A stretch of DNA of 64,000 nt from DAIOEK01 sp964648485 (GCA_964648485.1 CAZYOF010000003.1:124001-188000); one strand, 5' to 3'. Shown: positions 34,519 to 43,712, counted from the stretch's first letter. Notes: generated by a model from the sequence alone, not told the origin. Translations and numbers: made by a program.

Positions 34519-35255
34519 AAAAGCGACACGTAGCTGCCGCATTCCTTATTCTGGTTGCTGTCTGGCAGGTGATTGCCATGCTGGTAAAAATACCCATCCT
34601 GCCAACACCCTTGAAAGTCATGGGTGTCTTATTTACAGAATTGCGTGGAGATCTACCGCTGCACTTTGCCGCCAGTCTCTGGCGCGTTACGGTTGGAATG
34701 TTACTATCTGTTTTCCTGGCAGCACCGGCTGGATTGGTGATCGGTCAATCACAGAAATTAAACCGGATCTTTTCGCCATTCATCTATCTTCTATATCCCA
34801 TTCCCAAGGTTGTCTTGTTGACTATTTTGATGCTTTTCCTGGGTGTGGGGGATGCTCCCAAAGTGGCACTCATTTTCCTGATTCTCTTTTTCCAGATTCT
34901 TGTTTTGGTGCGGGATCAGGCAGCCAACATACCTCAGCAATTGATTCAAAGTTTACGCAGTCTGGGAGCAGGCAGAAGAGCTTTATTCAGATATATTTAC
35001 CTCCCAGCCAGCCTGCCTGCTATCCTGACAGCTCTCCGCCAATCGGTTGGTACGGCTGTGGCAGTATTGTATGTTGCAGAGTTATTTGCCACCCGACTGG
35101 GATTAGGCTACTATATCTACTTTCAGGGCAGCACATTATTAAATTATCCAGCCATGTATGCGGGTGTGGTGGCGATGAGCCTGCTGGGTTTGGGACTGTA
35201 TTTTAGTGTGGATTGGCTTGAAAAAAGGTTATGCCCGTGGATGGCCGCCAATTAA
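34515..35255 (+). CDS. ABC transporter permease (SsuC/TauC-like)
   Basis: 246 residues, about six membrane spans. The EAA-type loop that meets the ATPase is SLRSLGAGRRALFRYIYLPASLPAILTALR-like in mid-protein. FSPFIYLLYPIPKVVLLTILMLFLG is typical of this permease family. Its stop codon overlaps the stop of the convergent menA gene by 4 bp (TTAA shared). Confidence 0.92.
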   Translation: MKKRHVAAAFLILVAVWQVIAMLVKIPILPTPLKVMGVLFTELRGDLPLHFAASLWRVTVGMLLSVFLAAPAGLVIGQSQKLNRIFSPFIYLLYPIPKVVLLTILMLFLGVGDAPKVALIFLILFFQILVLVRDQAANIPQQLIQSLRSLGAGRRALFRYIYLPASLPAILTALRQSVGTAVAVLYVAELFATRLGLGYYIYFQGSTLLNYPAMYAGVVAMSLLGLGLYFSVDWLEKRLCPWMAAN

Positions 35256-36154
35256 CCAATCCACTTCGATAATAATATACCAATTGAGAACAAGATGGCA
35301 AAGAATAACGCCTGCTGGCTGGTACCAGCCAATACCGGGTTCAACGCTTTCCCGGAGCAGGTTCTTACCTGACGATCAAGTTTTAATTGACGCGGCAGGC
35401 TGAGCCAGCTAAGAAATGTATAGGGTGGTATCCAGTTAAGAAAAATCGCTGCTGGAATAAGAAGATAGGCAATCAACCACCATATTGAATAAAGGCGCAT
35501 TGTATTTGCCGGTCCAAGTTTTACCGCCAGGGTATTCTTACCACCCCGACTGTCTGTAGGGATATCCCGCAAATTGTTCACGACCAGCAGGTTCACAACT
35601 AATAACCCGATAGCCACCGACATCATCCAGCTTGCCGGGTGGAGTGCGCCGGTTTGCACGTAATATGTCCCATTGACCGCAGCCAGCCCAAAAAATAGAA
35701 AAACAAAAAGGTCTCCAAACCCATGGTATCCCAATGGATATGGTCCTGCGGTGTAGAAGATTGCCGACAATATTGCAGCAGCTCCAATCAGCAGCACCAG
35801 CCACCCAGAAACGAAAGCCAGGTATAAACCCAATAATCCTGCCAATGCAATCACAATCACCAAACCTGTTTTTACCTGCTTGGGTGTAAGATAGCCAGCC
35901 TGTGTAACCCGCGTTGGTCCTAAACGGTCCGGGGTATCTGTGCCGTGCTGGTAGTCAAAGACATCATTTGCCAGATTGCTGGCGATCTGCAAGAGCAATC
36001 CCACCCCCAGGGCAGCCAGAGCAGGTAATAGTTTAAAACCATCATTCATCCACGCCAGAGCAATTCCCATCACGACCCCTGCCGTGGAAACGGGTAAAGT
36101 TCTCGGGCGGATAGCCATCATCCAGATCTGGGTATGGGTAAGGTTGGTTTTCAT
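35252..36154 (-). CDS. menA: UbiA-family prenyltransferase, probable 1,4-dihydroxy-2-naphthoate prenyltransferase
   Basis: 300 residues with about eight to nine membrane spans. The first Asp-rich prenyl-diphosphate site is NLANDVFDYQHGTD and the second is NNLRDIPTDSRGGKNTLAVKLG. The opening AIRPRTLPVSTAGVVMG is typical of MenA, which attaches the isoprenoid tail during menaquinone synthesis. No other men gene is in view, so assignment rests on these motifs. The start at 36154 is preferred; a TTG at 36172 would add six residues. It lies 28 bp after the EamA gene on the same strand. Confidence 0.85.
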   Translation of the reverse strand: MKTNLTHTQIWMMAIRPRTLPVSTAGVVMGIALAWMNDGFKLLPALAALGVGLLLQIASNLANDVFDYQHGTDTPDRLGPTRVTQAGYLTPKQVKTGLVIVIALAGLLGLYLAFVSGWLVLLIGAAAILSAIFYTAGPYPLGYHGFGDLFVFLFFGLAAVNGTYYVQTGALHPASWMMSVAIGLLVVNLLVVNNLRDIPTDSRGGKNTLAVKLGPANTMRLYSIWWLIAYLLIPAAIFLNWIPPYTFLSWLSLPRQLKLDRQVRTCSGKALNPVLAGTSQQALFFAILFSIGILLSKWIG

Positions 36155-36182
36155 ATCCTGCAGGTCATCCAATCAATTAGTT

Positions 36183-37028
36183 TTATAAAGAGATTAATCC
36201 CACAGCCACCACACATAATACAACCCCGAACCATTGTTTTCTGGATACAGCCTCCTTAACAATTACCCATGCTAACACTACATTAACAGCTGGATACACC
36301 GAGCTGAGGACAACTGCAATATCTTCGCGGGTGTATTGCCGGGCGAGCATATACAAGGCGTTCCCGCCGGCATCCAAAATACCTGACAGAATGGCAATCG
36401 GGTTTGATAGAGCTCCTTTGAATCCATCGCGGCTGATAAAGAAGATGATTAATGTTACTGTCAATGCGGCACCCCGTGAACAGATCAGCGGGGAGAAAAC
36501 ATATCCTTTGGGCGTTTGGCTCATGAAAATGTAAAAAAGTCCCAGACCAACACCTGAACCTAATGTGAGAGCCAGCCCTTTTTTAGAAAGAGGTACGCCG
36601 CCATTATCTGATTGGGATACCAGCCAGATGCTGATCAGGGCGATTGCAAAACCGATCAGCGCGGTTACGGGGGGCAGCCCTCCGATAATTACATTGAAAA
36701 TTACCGGAATACCCACAGAGATGACAGCGGATGTGGGAGCAACAATGGCAGAGTGGTTTTCAGATAAAGCAAAGTATAATGCCCCCAGACCCAGTGACCC
36801 GAAGGATCCAGCTAATATCGGGAAGATAATCACATCGATGGGTGGAAATTCTTCTTTTGCAATTAACACTACGAATGCCAGCAGGATGATGCCGGATATC
36901 ATGGCGATAACCAGCGCCTGGAATTTTTTCCCTTTTTGCATTGCCAATCCACCGAAGAAGTCGCCTCCTCCCCACGAAAGCGATGAGGCTATGGCGAAAA
37001 GGGAGCCGATGAAATGGGTGGGTATCAT
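36183..37028 (-). CDS. EamA/DMT-superfamily transporter
   Basis: 281 residues with ten predicted spans in two homologous halves. Typical EamA positions are SLSWGGGDFFGGLAMQKGK near the start and ILDAGGNALYMLARQYTREDIAVVLSSVYPAVNVVLAW near the end. Members export metabolites or drugs; no substrate can be inferred. AGGAT lies 6 nt before the ATG at 37028. An in-frame extension to 37106 has no membrane or family features and is rejected. Confidence 0.85.
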   Translation of the reverse strand: MIPTHFIGSLFAIASSLSWGGGDFFGGLAMQKGKKFQALVIAMISGIILLAFVVLIAKEEFPPIDVIIFPILAGSFGSLGLGALYFALSENHSAIVAPTSAVISVGIPVIFNVIIGGLPPVTALIGFAIALISIWLVSQSDNGGVPLSKKGLALTLGSGVGLGLFYIFMSQTPKGYVFSPLICSRGAALTVTLIIFFISRDGFKGALSNPIAILSGILDAGGNALYMLARQYTREDIAVVLSSVYPAVNVVLAWVIVKEAVSRKQWFGVVLCVVAVGLISL

Positions 37029-37217
37029 TGCGTTATCCTGCTTATCTTTTATGAGAATTTTCTTATTATATCTTCTGCCAGCTTTTGAGCCAATGTTCAC
37101 GGTCAAGTAGATAAATGTCAGATATGGGTATGCTATATGACAATTTGCGTCAAATTTTCATGATGGTATAATGAAAAAAGTCACCCGTTTTTATCCAAAT
37201 TAGTGATGGAGGTTTGA

Positions 37218-37469
37218 ATGCCCCCAAAGGGACGGATCGTAGTCGATGAACAATACTGTAAAGGCTGCGAGCTGTGCGTTGTTTCATGCCCGCAGGATGT
37301 TTTGGAACTGGCGGTAGAACGTATGACCGCCAAAGGTTATCACCCCGCTGAATTAAAGGCAATTGGCTGTACCGGATGTGGTATTTGCGCCATCGTTTGC
37401 CCTGAAGCAGCAATCACCGTTTACCGGGAAGTTAATCCTAAACCAGCTCCATCGGAGGGGAACGCATGA
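37218..37469 (+). CDS. korD: 2-oxoacid:ferredoxin oxidoreductase delta subunit (2x[4Fe-4S])
   Basis: 83 residues, a two-cluster ferredoxin subunit. The clusters are C14, C17, C20, C24 and C51, C54, C57, C61. It carries electrons from the TPP site to external ferredoxin. GGAGG precedes the ATG. Its end overlaps the alpha-subunit start by 4 bp, and it is the first gene of a four-gene operon in the order delta-alpha-beta-gamma. Confidence 0.92.
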   Translation: MPPKGRIVVDEQYCKGCELCVVSCPQDVLELAVERMTAKGYHPAELKAIGCTGCGICAIVCPEAAITVYREVNPKPAPSEGNA

Positions 37470-38581
37470 GCAGGGAATTACTCAAAGGCAATGTCGCGGT
37501 AGCAGAAGCGGCAATCAGGGTGGGTTTGGAAGCTTACTATGGCTATCCGATCACTCCGCAAACTGAGTTACTTGAACACCTCTCTGCCAGAATGCCTGAA
37601 CTGGGTCGCGCCTTTGTTCAGGCAGAGAGCGAATTGGGTGCCATCAATATGGTGTATGGTGCTGCCTGTACCGGTGCCCGCGTGATGACATCATCCTCCT
37701 CTCCAGGTATCAGCTTGATGATGGAAGGATTGTCATATATCGCTGGCACAGAAGTGCCCGTGGTTCTGGTGGACGTAATGCGTGGTGGACCGGGTCTGGG
37801 GAATATTGCCCCCGCACAGGCGGATTACAATCAGATCGTGCATGGTGGCGGACATGGAGATTTCCATGCCATCGTTCTCGCACCAGCCAGCGTGCAGGAA
37901 TCTATAGATTTAACTGAGCTTGCATTTGACCTGGCGGAAAAGTACCGGGCTATCGCAGTAGTACTGACAGATGGTTCCCTCGGTCAAATGATGGAACCGG
38001 CTGAATTACCAGCAATGCGCCCGGTGGTGCACAAGACCCCTGAATGGGCTGTTTCTGGTGCAAAGGGACGCGAAAAACGGATCCTCAGTTCCATCTACCT
38101 CGACCCCCCTGCCGAAGAAGTAACCAACCTGCGACTTTTGCGCAGATGGCAGGAGATCCAGAAAAATGAGATTCGTTTCAAAGAGTATTTTCTGGATGGC
38201 GCCGAATTTGTTGTAGTCGGATTTGGCTCCACCGGTAGAATTGCGCTTTCAGCAGTCCGTGCTGCCCGGGTGGAAGGAATCAAGGTGGGCTTGCTCCGCC
38301 CGATCACCGTGAACCCATTCCCGACGAAGCAGGTGGAAGAATTATCTTCACACGTGAGCGCCTTCCTGGTCACTGAAATGAATTCGGGGCAAATGCTGGA
38401 TGATGTTAACCAGGCTGTTCAAGGGAGAGTTCCAGTGGAATTTTATGGAAGACTTGGTGGCGTGGTTCCTTTCCCGGATGAAATTCTGGCTGAGATCAAG
38501 CGGATTGCCTCGGGTAAGATTGATACTCAAGGACATCCCCGTGACAGGTGGCTTTCGCGAATGCCCATGCCGGTTAAATAG
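37466..38581 (+). CDS. korA: 2-oxoacid:ferredoxin oxidoreductase alpha subunit
   Basis: 371 residues. It contains the pyrimidine-binding part of the TPP site (GYPITPQTELLEHL, TSSSSPGISLMMEGLSYIAGTEVPVV) and the C-terminal transketolase-like domain. The gene set with a separate small delta and gamma subunit fits 2-oxoglutarate (KorDABC) or branched-chain 2-oxoacid (VorDABC) enzymes. I use kor symbols but substrate is not certain. These enzymes work in anaerobes, forming acyl-CoA and reduced ferredoxin. Confidence 0.88.
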   Translation: MSRELLKGNVAVAEAAIRVGLEAYYGYPITPQTELLEHLSARMPELGRAFVQAESELGAINMVYGAACTGARVMTSSSSPGISLMMEGLSYIAGTEVPVVLVDVMRGGPGLGNIAPAQADYNQIVHGGGHGDFHAIVLAPASVQESIDLTELAFDLAEKYRAIAVVLTDGSLGQMMEPAELPAMRPVVHKTPEWAVSGAKGREKRILSSIYLDPPAEEVTNLRLLRRWQEIQKNEIRFKEYFLDGAEFVVVGFGSTGRIALSAVRAARVEGIKVGLLRPITVNPFPTKQVEELSSHVSAFLVTEMNSGQMLDDVNQAVQGRVPVEFYGRLGGVVPFPDEILAEIKRIASGKIDTQGHPRDRWLSRMPMPVK

Positions 38582-38589
38582 GAGTATGT

Positions 38590-39360
38590 ATGGATACTTT
38601 AGAGACTGTTGTTTACTCCCGACCTGATTCATTTACCCCTTCTCAAACACATTATTGCCCCGGATGCACACATGGTGTGGCGCATCGATTGGTGGCAGAA
38701 GTGCTGGATGAGATGGGTTTACGCGAGCGGGCAATTGGTGTTGCATCTGTTGGATGTTCGGTGTTCGCTTATAACTATTTCAATTTTGATTTTGTTCAGG
38801 CACCCCACGGCCGCGCGCCTGCCATGGCGACCGGTATCAAACGGGTTTTACCTGGGAATATCGTTCTCACCTATCAAGGAGATGGAGATCTCGCTTCGAT
38901 AGGGATGGGTGAGATTGTTGCAGCCGCTGCCCGAGGTGAAAATATCACCGTCATTTTCATCAACAATGCCAACTACGGCATGACCGGCGGGCAGATGGCT
39001 CCCACAACACTGCCCGGACAGAAGACAACCAGCTCTCCCAACGGTAGAGATGTCGAACTGGCTGGATTCCCGATCAAGGCATCGGAAATGCTCAGTACTT
39101 TGGGTGGCGTTTCCTATGTTGTTCGCCGGAGTCTGCATGACCCCAAGAATATCCGGCTTGCAAAGAAAGCCATCCGTATGGCTTTCGAAACACAGGTGCG
39201 TGGTCTGGGGTTTTCTATGGTGGAACTTCTCTCCGCCTGCCCGACGAACTGGGGATTAAGCGCGGTCGATGCGCTGAAATGGATTGAGGAGCATATGGTT
39301 CCTTATTATCCCCTGGGAGATTACAAAGTGTCTCCGTTGCTGGCTGATTTGAAGGTATAG
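38590..39360 (+). CDS. korB: 2-oxoacid:ferredoxin oxidoreductase beta subunit (TPP-binding)
   Basis: 256 residues. The TPP motif is YQGDGDLASIGMGEIVAAAARGENITVIFINNANYGMTGGQ, with GDGD and NN as the magnesium and diphosphate ligands. Cysteines in YCPGCTHG and VGCSVF are positioned to hold the proximal [4Fe-4S] cluster. It starts 8 bp after the alpha subunit gene. Confidence 0.9.
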   Translation: MDTLETVVYSRPDSFTPSQTHYCPGCTHGVAHRLVAEVLDEMGLRERAIGVASVGCSVFAYNYFNFDFVQAPHGRAPAMATGIKRVLPGNIVLTYQGDGDLASIGMGEIVAAAARGENITVIFINNANYGMTGGQMAPTTLPGQKTTSSPNGRDVELAGFPIKASEMLSTLGGVSYVVRRSLHDPKNIRLAKKAIRMAFETQVRGLGFSMVELLSACPTNWGLSAVDALKWIEEHMVPYYPLGDYKVSPLLADLKV

Positions 39361-39370
39361 GGAGGATTGC

Positions 39371-39907
39371 ATGCAAACAGAAATTATTATTTCTGGTTTT
39401 GGTGGTCAGGGAGTTCTTTTCGCAGGTCAGCTGCTCTCTTACGCAGCGATGGATGAGGGTAAGGATGTCACCTGGATTCCTTCTTACGGACCGGAAATGC
39501 GCGGTGGAACCGCCAACTGTACCGTGGTGATCGCCGATGAAGAGATCGGGTCGCCATTTGTGCGTAACCCCGAGGCTGCCATTGTAATGAATCTCCCTTC
39601 ACTGGATAAATATGAGCCACTGATTAAGCCGGGTGGGGTTCTGGTGGTCAACGAATCAATGGTCAACCGCGAACCGGTGCGCAAAGATATTAAGGTGGTA
39701 CGTATCCCAGCCAGTGATCTTGCAGAAGAATTGGGCGATAAACGCATGGCGAATATGGTATTACTGGGAGGTTTGCTTGCAAATTTGCCCGTCATGGGTT
39801 TGGACGCCATGGAAAAAACTCTGAAAGAGCATATGCCTGCCAAACTGGCAAAGCTGCTGGATGCAAACAAGAAAGCCCTGGAAAAAGGTGCGGAATTTAA
39901 GATGTAA
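39371..39907 (+). CDS. korC: 2-oxoacid:ferredoxin oxidoreductase gamma subunit
   Basis: 178 residues. The gamma-subunit opening SGFGGQGVLFAGQLLSYAAM and the GPEMRGGTANCTVVIADEEIGSP stretch are diagnostic; this part holds the CoA-binding region. GGAGG precedes the ATG. It closes the korDABC operon, and a strong terminator follows. Confidence 0.9.
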   Translation: MQTEIIISGFGGQGVLFAGQLLSYAAMDEGKDVTWIPSYGPEMRGGTANCTVVIADEEIGSPFVRNPEAAIVMNLPSLDKYEPLIKPGGVLVVNESMVNREPVRKDIKVVRIPASDLAEELGDKRMANMVLLGGLLANLPVMGLDAMEKTLKEHMPAKLAKLLDANKKALEKGAEFKM

Positions 39908-39972
39908 TGGATAGCAGACCGTGAGGTCGCCTTATTTGAAGTTAGGACTTGATTTACAGCGAAAATAGCATT

Positions 39973-40013
39973 TGGGTGGAAGAAATATTACTTCTTCCAC
40001 CCACGTCTTTTTA
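39973..40013 (+). terminator. Intrinsic terminator of korDABC
   Basis: A perfect 12-bp stem, TGGGTGGAAGAA with TTCTTCCACCCA and a 7-nt loop, is followed by TCTTTTTAATT. Confidence 0.9.
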
Positions 40014-40088
40014 ATTGCCCGGGAAAGTGAGTATGTTTGAGTCTGACAATTAATTGCCCGGTCAAAAAATTTCAATACAAAGTTTTGT

Positions 40089-40847
40089 TTACCGATAAGT
40101 TCCCTGTGGGTCCAGCTCTTCGCGCAGGATGCGTAATTCCTCTTCGCTGGGCGGTTCGGTATGCCGCAGATTGGGAGAAACCTTTATATCCCATCCGGTG
40201 TTGGCTTTTACCTGATCAGCATTACAGCAATCGTGTAACCCGGTCAGTACCAGTTCGCCTGATTCATCGGGTTCCATCAACCCCAGGTCGGTAACTACGC
40301 ATTGCGTACCGCCGCCACGTACCCCGGTTGCTTCGCGCTGCTTCCGCCCGTTGAGGAAGCCAGCCGAGGTGATAAAGTCACATTTTTCGGGGAAGCGCCG
40401 TTTCTGATGGGGGGTCATAATGTAGCAGCGGTTTGCCCAGCCGGCAATTTCCATCGAGCCACCCGAGCCGGGCAGGCGCACCTTGGGGTGAGCATAGTCT
40501 GCGCCAATGATAGTCGCGTTGATATTACCATAGCGGTCGATCTGTGCGCCACCCAGGAAGCCCACATCCACATTGCCGCGCTGCAGGTACATCGAGAAGA
40601 TGTCATACATACTGCACACAGCAGATGATCCGCTCACCAGGCAGGGATCGCCAATCGATAGCGGAAGGCGGGAGGGTCTCGCGCCAATCACACCGGCTTC
40701 ATAGATCATGAGCAGATGTGGGGCGTGTGTGCGCATGGCAAGGTTGCAAGCCAGGTTGGGGATCCCGACTCCCACGAACACACGGTCGTAATCACGCAGT
40801 AAACGGGATGCGTTGATGATCAGGAGTTCGGTTGAAGAATATTCCAT
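40089..40847 (-). CDS. CoA-transferase subunit B (GctB/IpdB-like)
   Basis: 252 residues of the class I CoA-transferase beta type. IYEAGVIGARPSRLPLSIGDPCLV holds the Glu region that forms the acyl-CoA thioester in the glutaconate CoA-transferase group. GFLGGAQIDRYGNINATIIG and PGSGGSMEIA are also typical. Acid substrates in this group include glutaconate, 3-oxoadipate and steroid ring-degradation acids; which applies here is unclear. It follows the A subunit by 9 bp. Confidence 0.87.
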   Translation of the reverse strand: MEYSSTELLIINASRLLRDYDRVFVGVGIPNLACNLAMRTHAPHLLMIYEAGVIGARPSRLPLSIGDPCLVSGSSAVCSMYDIFSMYLQRGNVDVGFLGGAQIDRYGNINATIIGADYAHPKVRLPGSGGSMEIAGWANRCYIMTPHQKRRFPEKCDFITSAGFLNGRKQREATGVRGGGTQCVVTDLGLMEPDESGELVLTGLHDCCNADQVKANTGWDIKVSPNLRHTEPPSEEELRILREELDPQGTYR

Positions 40848-40856
40848 GATGTCCTC

Positions 40857-41759
40857 CTAATACTTTCCATAGTTCACGGGAGCCGCGTACAAAGGTTCCA
40901 CTTCAACTCGTTTGTGAACCTCTTCACCCAACTTCTCCCAGTATTCGGCGCGGTCTTTTACCCCGAACACCCATTCATCCAGATAATTTTTTACCCGGGC
41001 AGAGTCTTCGGTGATCTTATCCCAATCCAGGTAGAATGCGTTATCGCGGTCGTAGTATCCCTGTGTATAAGAAGGATGGCTGGCGTAGGGCACATGGCAA
41101 ACCGCATCCACAATGAAATCGGGGATCACAGTTCGGTTGGGGTCAGAACGGATGACGGATTCATCCACAATCTCTTCTGCGGTGATAATCACATGTTCTG
41201 CAGCAAAAGCGGATTCCTTTTGCTCACCCAGAATACCCCAGATTTGAGCATTTCCTTCCGCGTCGCAGCGCTGTACGTGGACGATGGCGACATCCGGATG
41301 CAGGGGAGGTACAACAATCACTTCCCTGCCAGAGTAGGGATCTTTTACCCGCCTGTATTGCGGATTTGCTTTTTCCAGATCTGGCGCGGCGGTCTGGTTC
41401 ATGGGGATGAAAGGCAGCCCGCTGGCACCCGCCTGAAGGCGGCTGATCATGGAATAGTGGGAATACTCTTCCCATTCCAGGTGCCCGGCTTCCAGCTCTG
41501 CTTTTACAATTCGTAGCGAACCCACTCCGGGGTTACCCAGATAGGAGAATATCAGCTTCTTTGCGCAGCCTGCCGCTACCATCATCTCATAAATTAAATC
41601 CGGGGTGGCGCGGGCAAGGGTCAGGTTTTTTCTTCCCTGGCGGATGATCTCGTGTCCGGCGGCAAAGGGAATGAGATGGGTAAACCCGGCAGCGTAAACC
41701 ATATCACCGTCATGTACATATTTGGAAATTGCATCAGAGAGTGTTGTTAGTTTAGTCAT
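40857..41759 (-). CDS. CoA-transferase subunit A (GctA/IpdA-like)
   Basis: 300 residues. Family marks are VHDGDMVYAAGFTHLIPFAAGHEIIR near the N-terminus, and HPDVAIVHVQRCDAEGNAQIWGILGEQ and AEEIVDE in the second half. Together with the B subunit it forms the A2B2-type enzyme that moves CoA between carboxylic acids. It lies 66 bp downstream of an aldehyde dehydrogenase gene; the pair may turn a semialdehyde into an acid and then its CoA ester. Confidence 0.87.
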   Translation of the reverse strand: MTKLTTLSDAISKYVHDGDMVYAAGFTHLIPFAAGHEIIRQGRKNLTLARATPDLIYEMMVAAGCAKKLIFSYLGNPGVGSLRIVKAELEAGHLEWEEYSHYSMISRLQAGASGLPFIPMNQTAAPDLEKANPQYRRVKDPYSGREVIVVPPLHPDVAIVHVQRCDAEGNAQIWGILGEQKESAFAAEHVIITAEEIVDESVIRSDPNRTVIPDFIVDAVCHVPYASHPSYTQGYYDRDNAFYLDWDKITEDSARVKNYLDEWVFGVKDRAEYWEKLGEEVHKRVEVEPLYAAPVNYGKY

Positions 41760-41788
41760 AAAGCATCCAGTTAAGTAAGGAGAGTAGT

Positions 41789-41818
41789 GAGGGATTCTCT
41801 GGTATTGAAGAATCCCTC
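41789..41818 (-). other. Hairpin between the aldehyde dehydrogenase and CoA-transferase genes
   Basis: GAGGGATTC pairs with GAATCCCTC around a 12-nt loop. No U-run follows on the minus strand, so read-through into the CoA-transferase genes is likely, perhaps reduced. Confidence 0.45.
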
Positions 41819-41825
41819 GTTGCGG

Positions 41826-43409
41826 TCAGGCTCGTTTTACAAGTGTGCGTATCTGTTCGTGCATATATAAAGGCAGGTAATACAAGCCTCCGGCATTCTT
41901 GCCGCTTGAACCGGAACCTTTCCAGCCACCGAAGGGTTGGAATCCCGGCCAGGCACCCGTGGTGGAACCCTGCGGTCTATTCGCGTAGGTAACGCCTGCT
42001 TCGATTTTATCAAAGAACCAATCGACTTCTTCAGGTGTGCCATAGAAACCGGCGGTCAAACCGTAGAGAACATTGTTAGCGCGGGTCATGGCTGTTTCAA
42101 TTGAATCAACGGCTGCCACCATCACGATGGGCAGGAACATCTCCGTTTGCCAGAGTGCATGATCTTCAGGTACATCCACGGCGATGGTATTCGGGCAGTA
42201 GAATCCCCGGGCGTATTCTCCTTCGGAGATAACCTTACCACCAGTGAGAATTCTGCCAGATTTAGCCAGATCTTCGCTGAAATTCTGGTAGTCGCGGTAG
42301 CTGCCTTTGTTGATCACCGGACCATTATAATTTTGACGGTCGGTTGGATCTCCAATTTTCAGTTTTTGGGTTAATTCCACCATTCTGGCGACCAGTTCTT
42401 CATAGACTGGTTTTTCTGCGAAAACCCGTGAACAGGCAGAGCATTTCTGCCCTTGCAACCCAAAGGATGAACGGACAATACCCAGCGCTGCATCTTCCAG
42501 GTTGGCGTGCCGCGATACGATGGTTGGATTCTTTCCGCCCAGTTCCAGAATCGCAGGGCGTACCCACTTGCCTGCGCTGAAATCTCGTCCGATTTTCATG
42601 CCTACATCATATGATCCGGTAAACGTGATTCCATCCACTTCAGGGCTTTCAATTAATGCCTGTCCCAGACTGCTGCCGGGTCCGGTGACGAAATTGAATA
42701 CACCATCCGGTATACCTGCATCGCGAAAACATTCGGTAATCAACCGGGCAGTCCAGGGGGTGTCGGTCGCGGGTTTCATCACAATGGTGTTTCCGGTTAC
42801 CAGCGCTGCTCCGGCAGGTCCACCGGTGAGCGCGCAGGGGAAGTTGAAGGGAGAGATCACCAGCCACACGCCGTATGGTCGCAGGAAAGAGTAGTTGGTG
42901 GAAATGAAACCGGGCAGCGGATCGCGTCCCATCTCATGAATAAAACCTTCATTCGCTTCCATCCGGTCGCAGGAGTAGCGTAACAGGTCGGCGGTTTCTG
43001 CCACATCACCCACCGCTTCCATTCGGTTTTTACCCACTTCCAGAGAAACGATTACACCCATCTCAAAAGTACGTTCATCCATGATTTCGGCGGCTTTGCG
43101 CACCAGACGTACCCGCTCCTGCCATTTCATCCGGCTCCAGATCGGGTAAGCTTTGCGGGCAGCTTCCAATGCCAGGTGAGCATCTTCTGCAGAGCCTTTC
43201 TGAAAAACGCCTAATAAAACATCTGTATCAGCCGGTGAACGGTTTTCGAATTTTTCCTTACTGAAATGTTCCTTGCCATCAATGAACATGCCGTGCTCTT
43301 TGCCCAGGTTGGCTTTTACTTTCACGAGAGCCTGATCGTATCTGGTATGAAGTTCTTCCGGCGGGTTGAACATATTTGAGTAGGTCAGCTTGAAGCTATT
43401 TTCAGCCAT
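41826..43409 (-). CDS. Aldehyde dehydrogenase, 1-pyrroline-5-carboxylate dehydrogenase-like
   Basis: 527 residues, close to RocA/PutA P5C dehydrogenases, which oxidise glutamate semialdehyde to glutamate. The catalytic Cys is in GQKCSACSR, the Glu in LELGGKN, and NAD-site residues lie in SPFNFPCALTGGPAGAALVTGNTIVMKPA. FTGSYDVGMKIG is seen before the active site. The ATG at 43409 follows GGAGG at 9 nt. No proline dehydrogenase gene is next to it; the CoA-transferase genes downstream leave room for another semialdehyde substrate. Confidence 0.88.
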   Translation of the reverse strand: MAENSFKLTYSNMFNPPEELHTRYDQALVKVKANLGKEHGMFIDGKEHFSKEKFENRSPADTDVLLGVFQKGSAEDAHLALEAARKAYPIWSRMKWQERVRLVRKAAEIMDERTFEMGVIVSLEVGKNRMEAVGDVAETADLLRYSCDRMEANEGFIHEMGRDPLPGFISTNYSFLRPYGVWLVISPFNFPCALTGGPAGAALVTGNTIVMKPATDTPWTARLITECFRDAGIPDGVFNFVTGPGSSLGQALIESPEVDGITFTGSYDVGMKIGRDFSAGKWVRPAILELGGKNPTIVSRHANLEDAALGIVRSSFGLQGQKCSACSRVFAEKPVYEELVARMVELTQKLKIGDPTDRQNYNGPVINKGSYRDYQNFSEDLAKSGRILTGGKVISEGEYARGFYCPNTIAVDVPEDHALWQTEMFLPIVMVAAVDSIETAMTRANNVLYGLTAGFYGTPEEVDWFFDKIEAGVTYANRPQGSTTGAWPGFQPFGGWKGSGSSGKNAGGLYYLPLYMHEQIRTLVKRA

Positions 43410-43493
43410 ACAGTATTGCCTCCTGTTGGGAAAATATGTTTAAATTTCGGAACTTAATTAGTATAGCGCAGGTAGTGATTTGAGGTAAAGTAA

Positions 43494-43520
43494 ATAAAAA
43501 TGCTTATTAAGCATTTTTAT
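43494..43520. promoter_or_regulatory. 27-bp perfect palindrome in the divergent intergenic region
   Basis: ATAAAAATGCTT pairs with AAGCATTTTTAT around a 3-nt centre. It lies in the ~300-bp gap between the leftward aldehyde dehydrogenase gene and the rightward giant surface-protein gene. It may be an operator, or a hairpin ending stray transcripts in either direction. The rest of this gap shows no gene; a frame open from 43599 lacks a good start. Confidence 0.45.
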
Positions 43521-43712
43521 CCTGGTTGGCAATATTTATGCATGTTTTATTGCAGAGCAGGGTAGAATTTATATATTTTAAAAGGATGACAATCTGGGAT
43601 GATTTATCGAATATCCTGCCTTGTTGTTCGAAAAATACCAGATTTTAAGAACGTCATCAAGGATATCCTGCATGAGTTGTTACACTCACTTCTTATTAAA
43701 CGAGGAAGAACT

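Noticed and set aside
34424..35206. 260-codon frame over the ABC permease gene
   Set aside because: It is a shadow frame; the overlapping frame has the permease fold, coupled start and normal composition.
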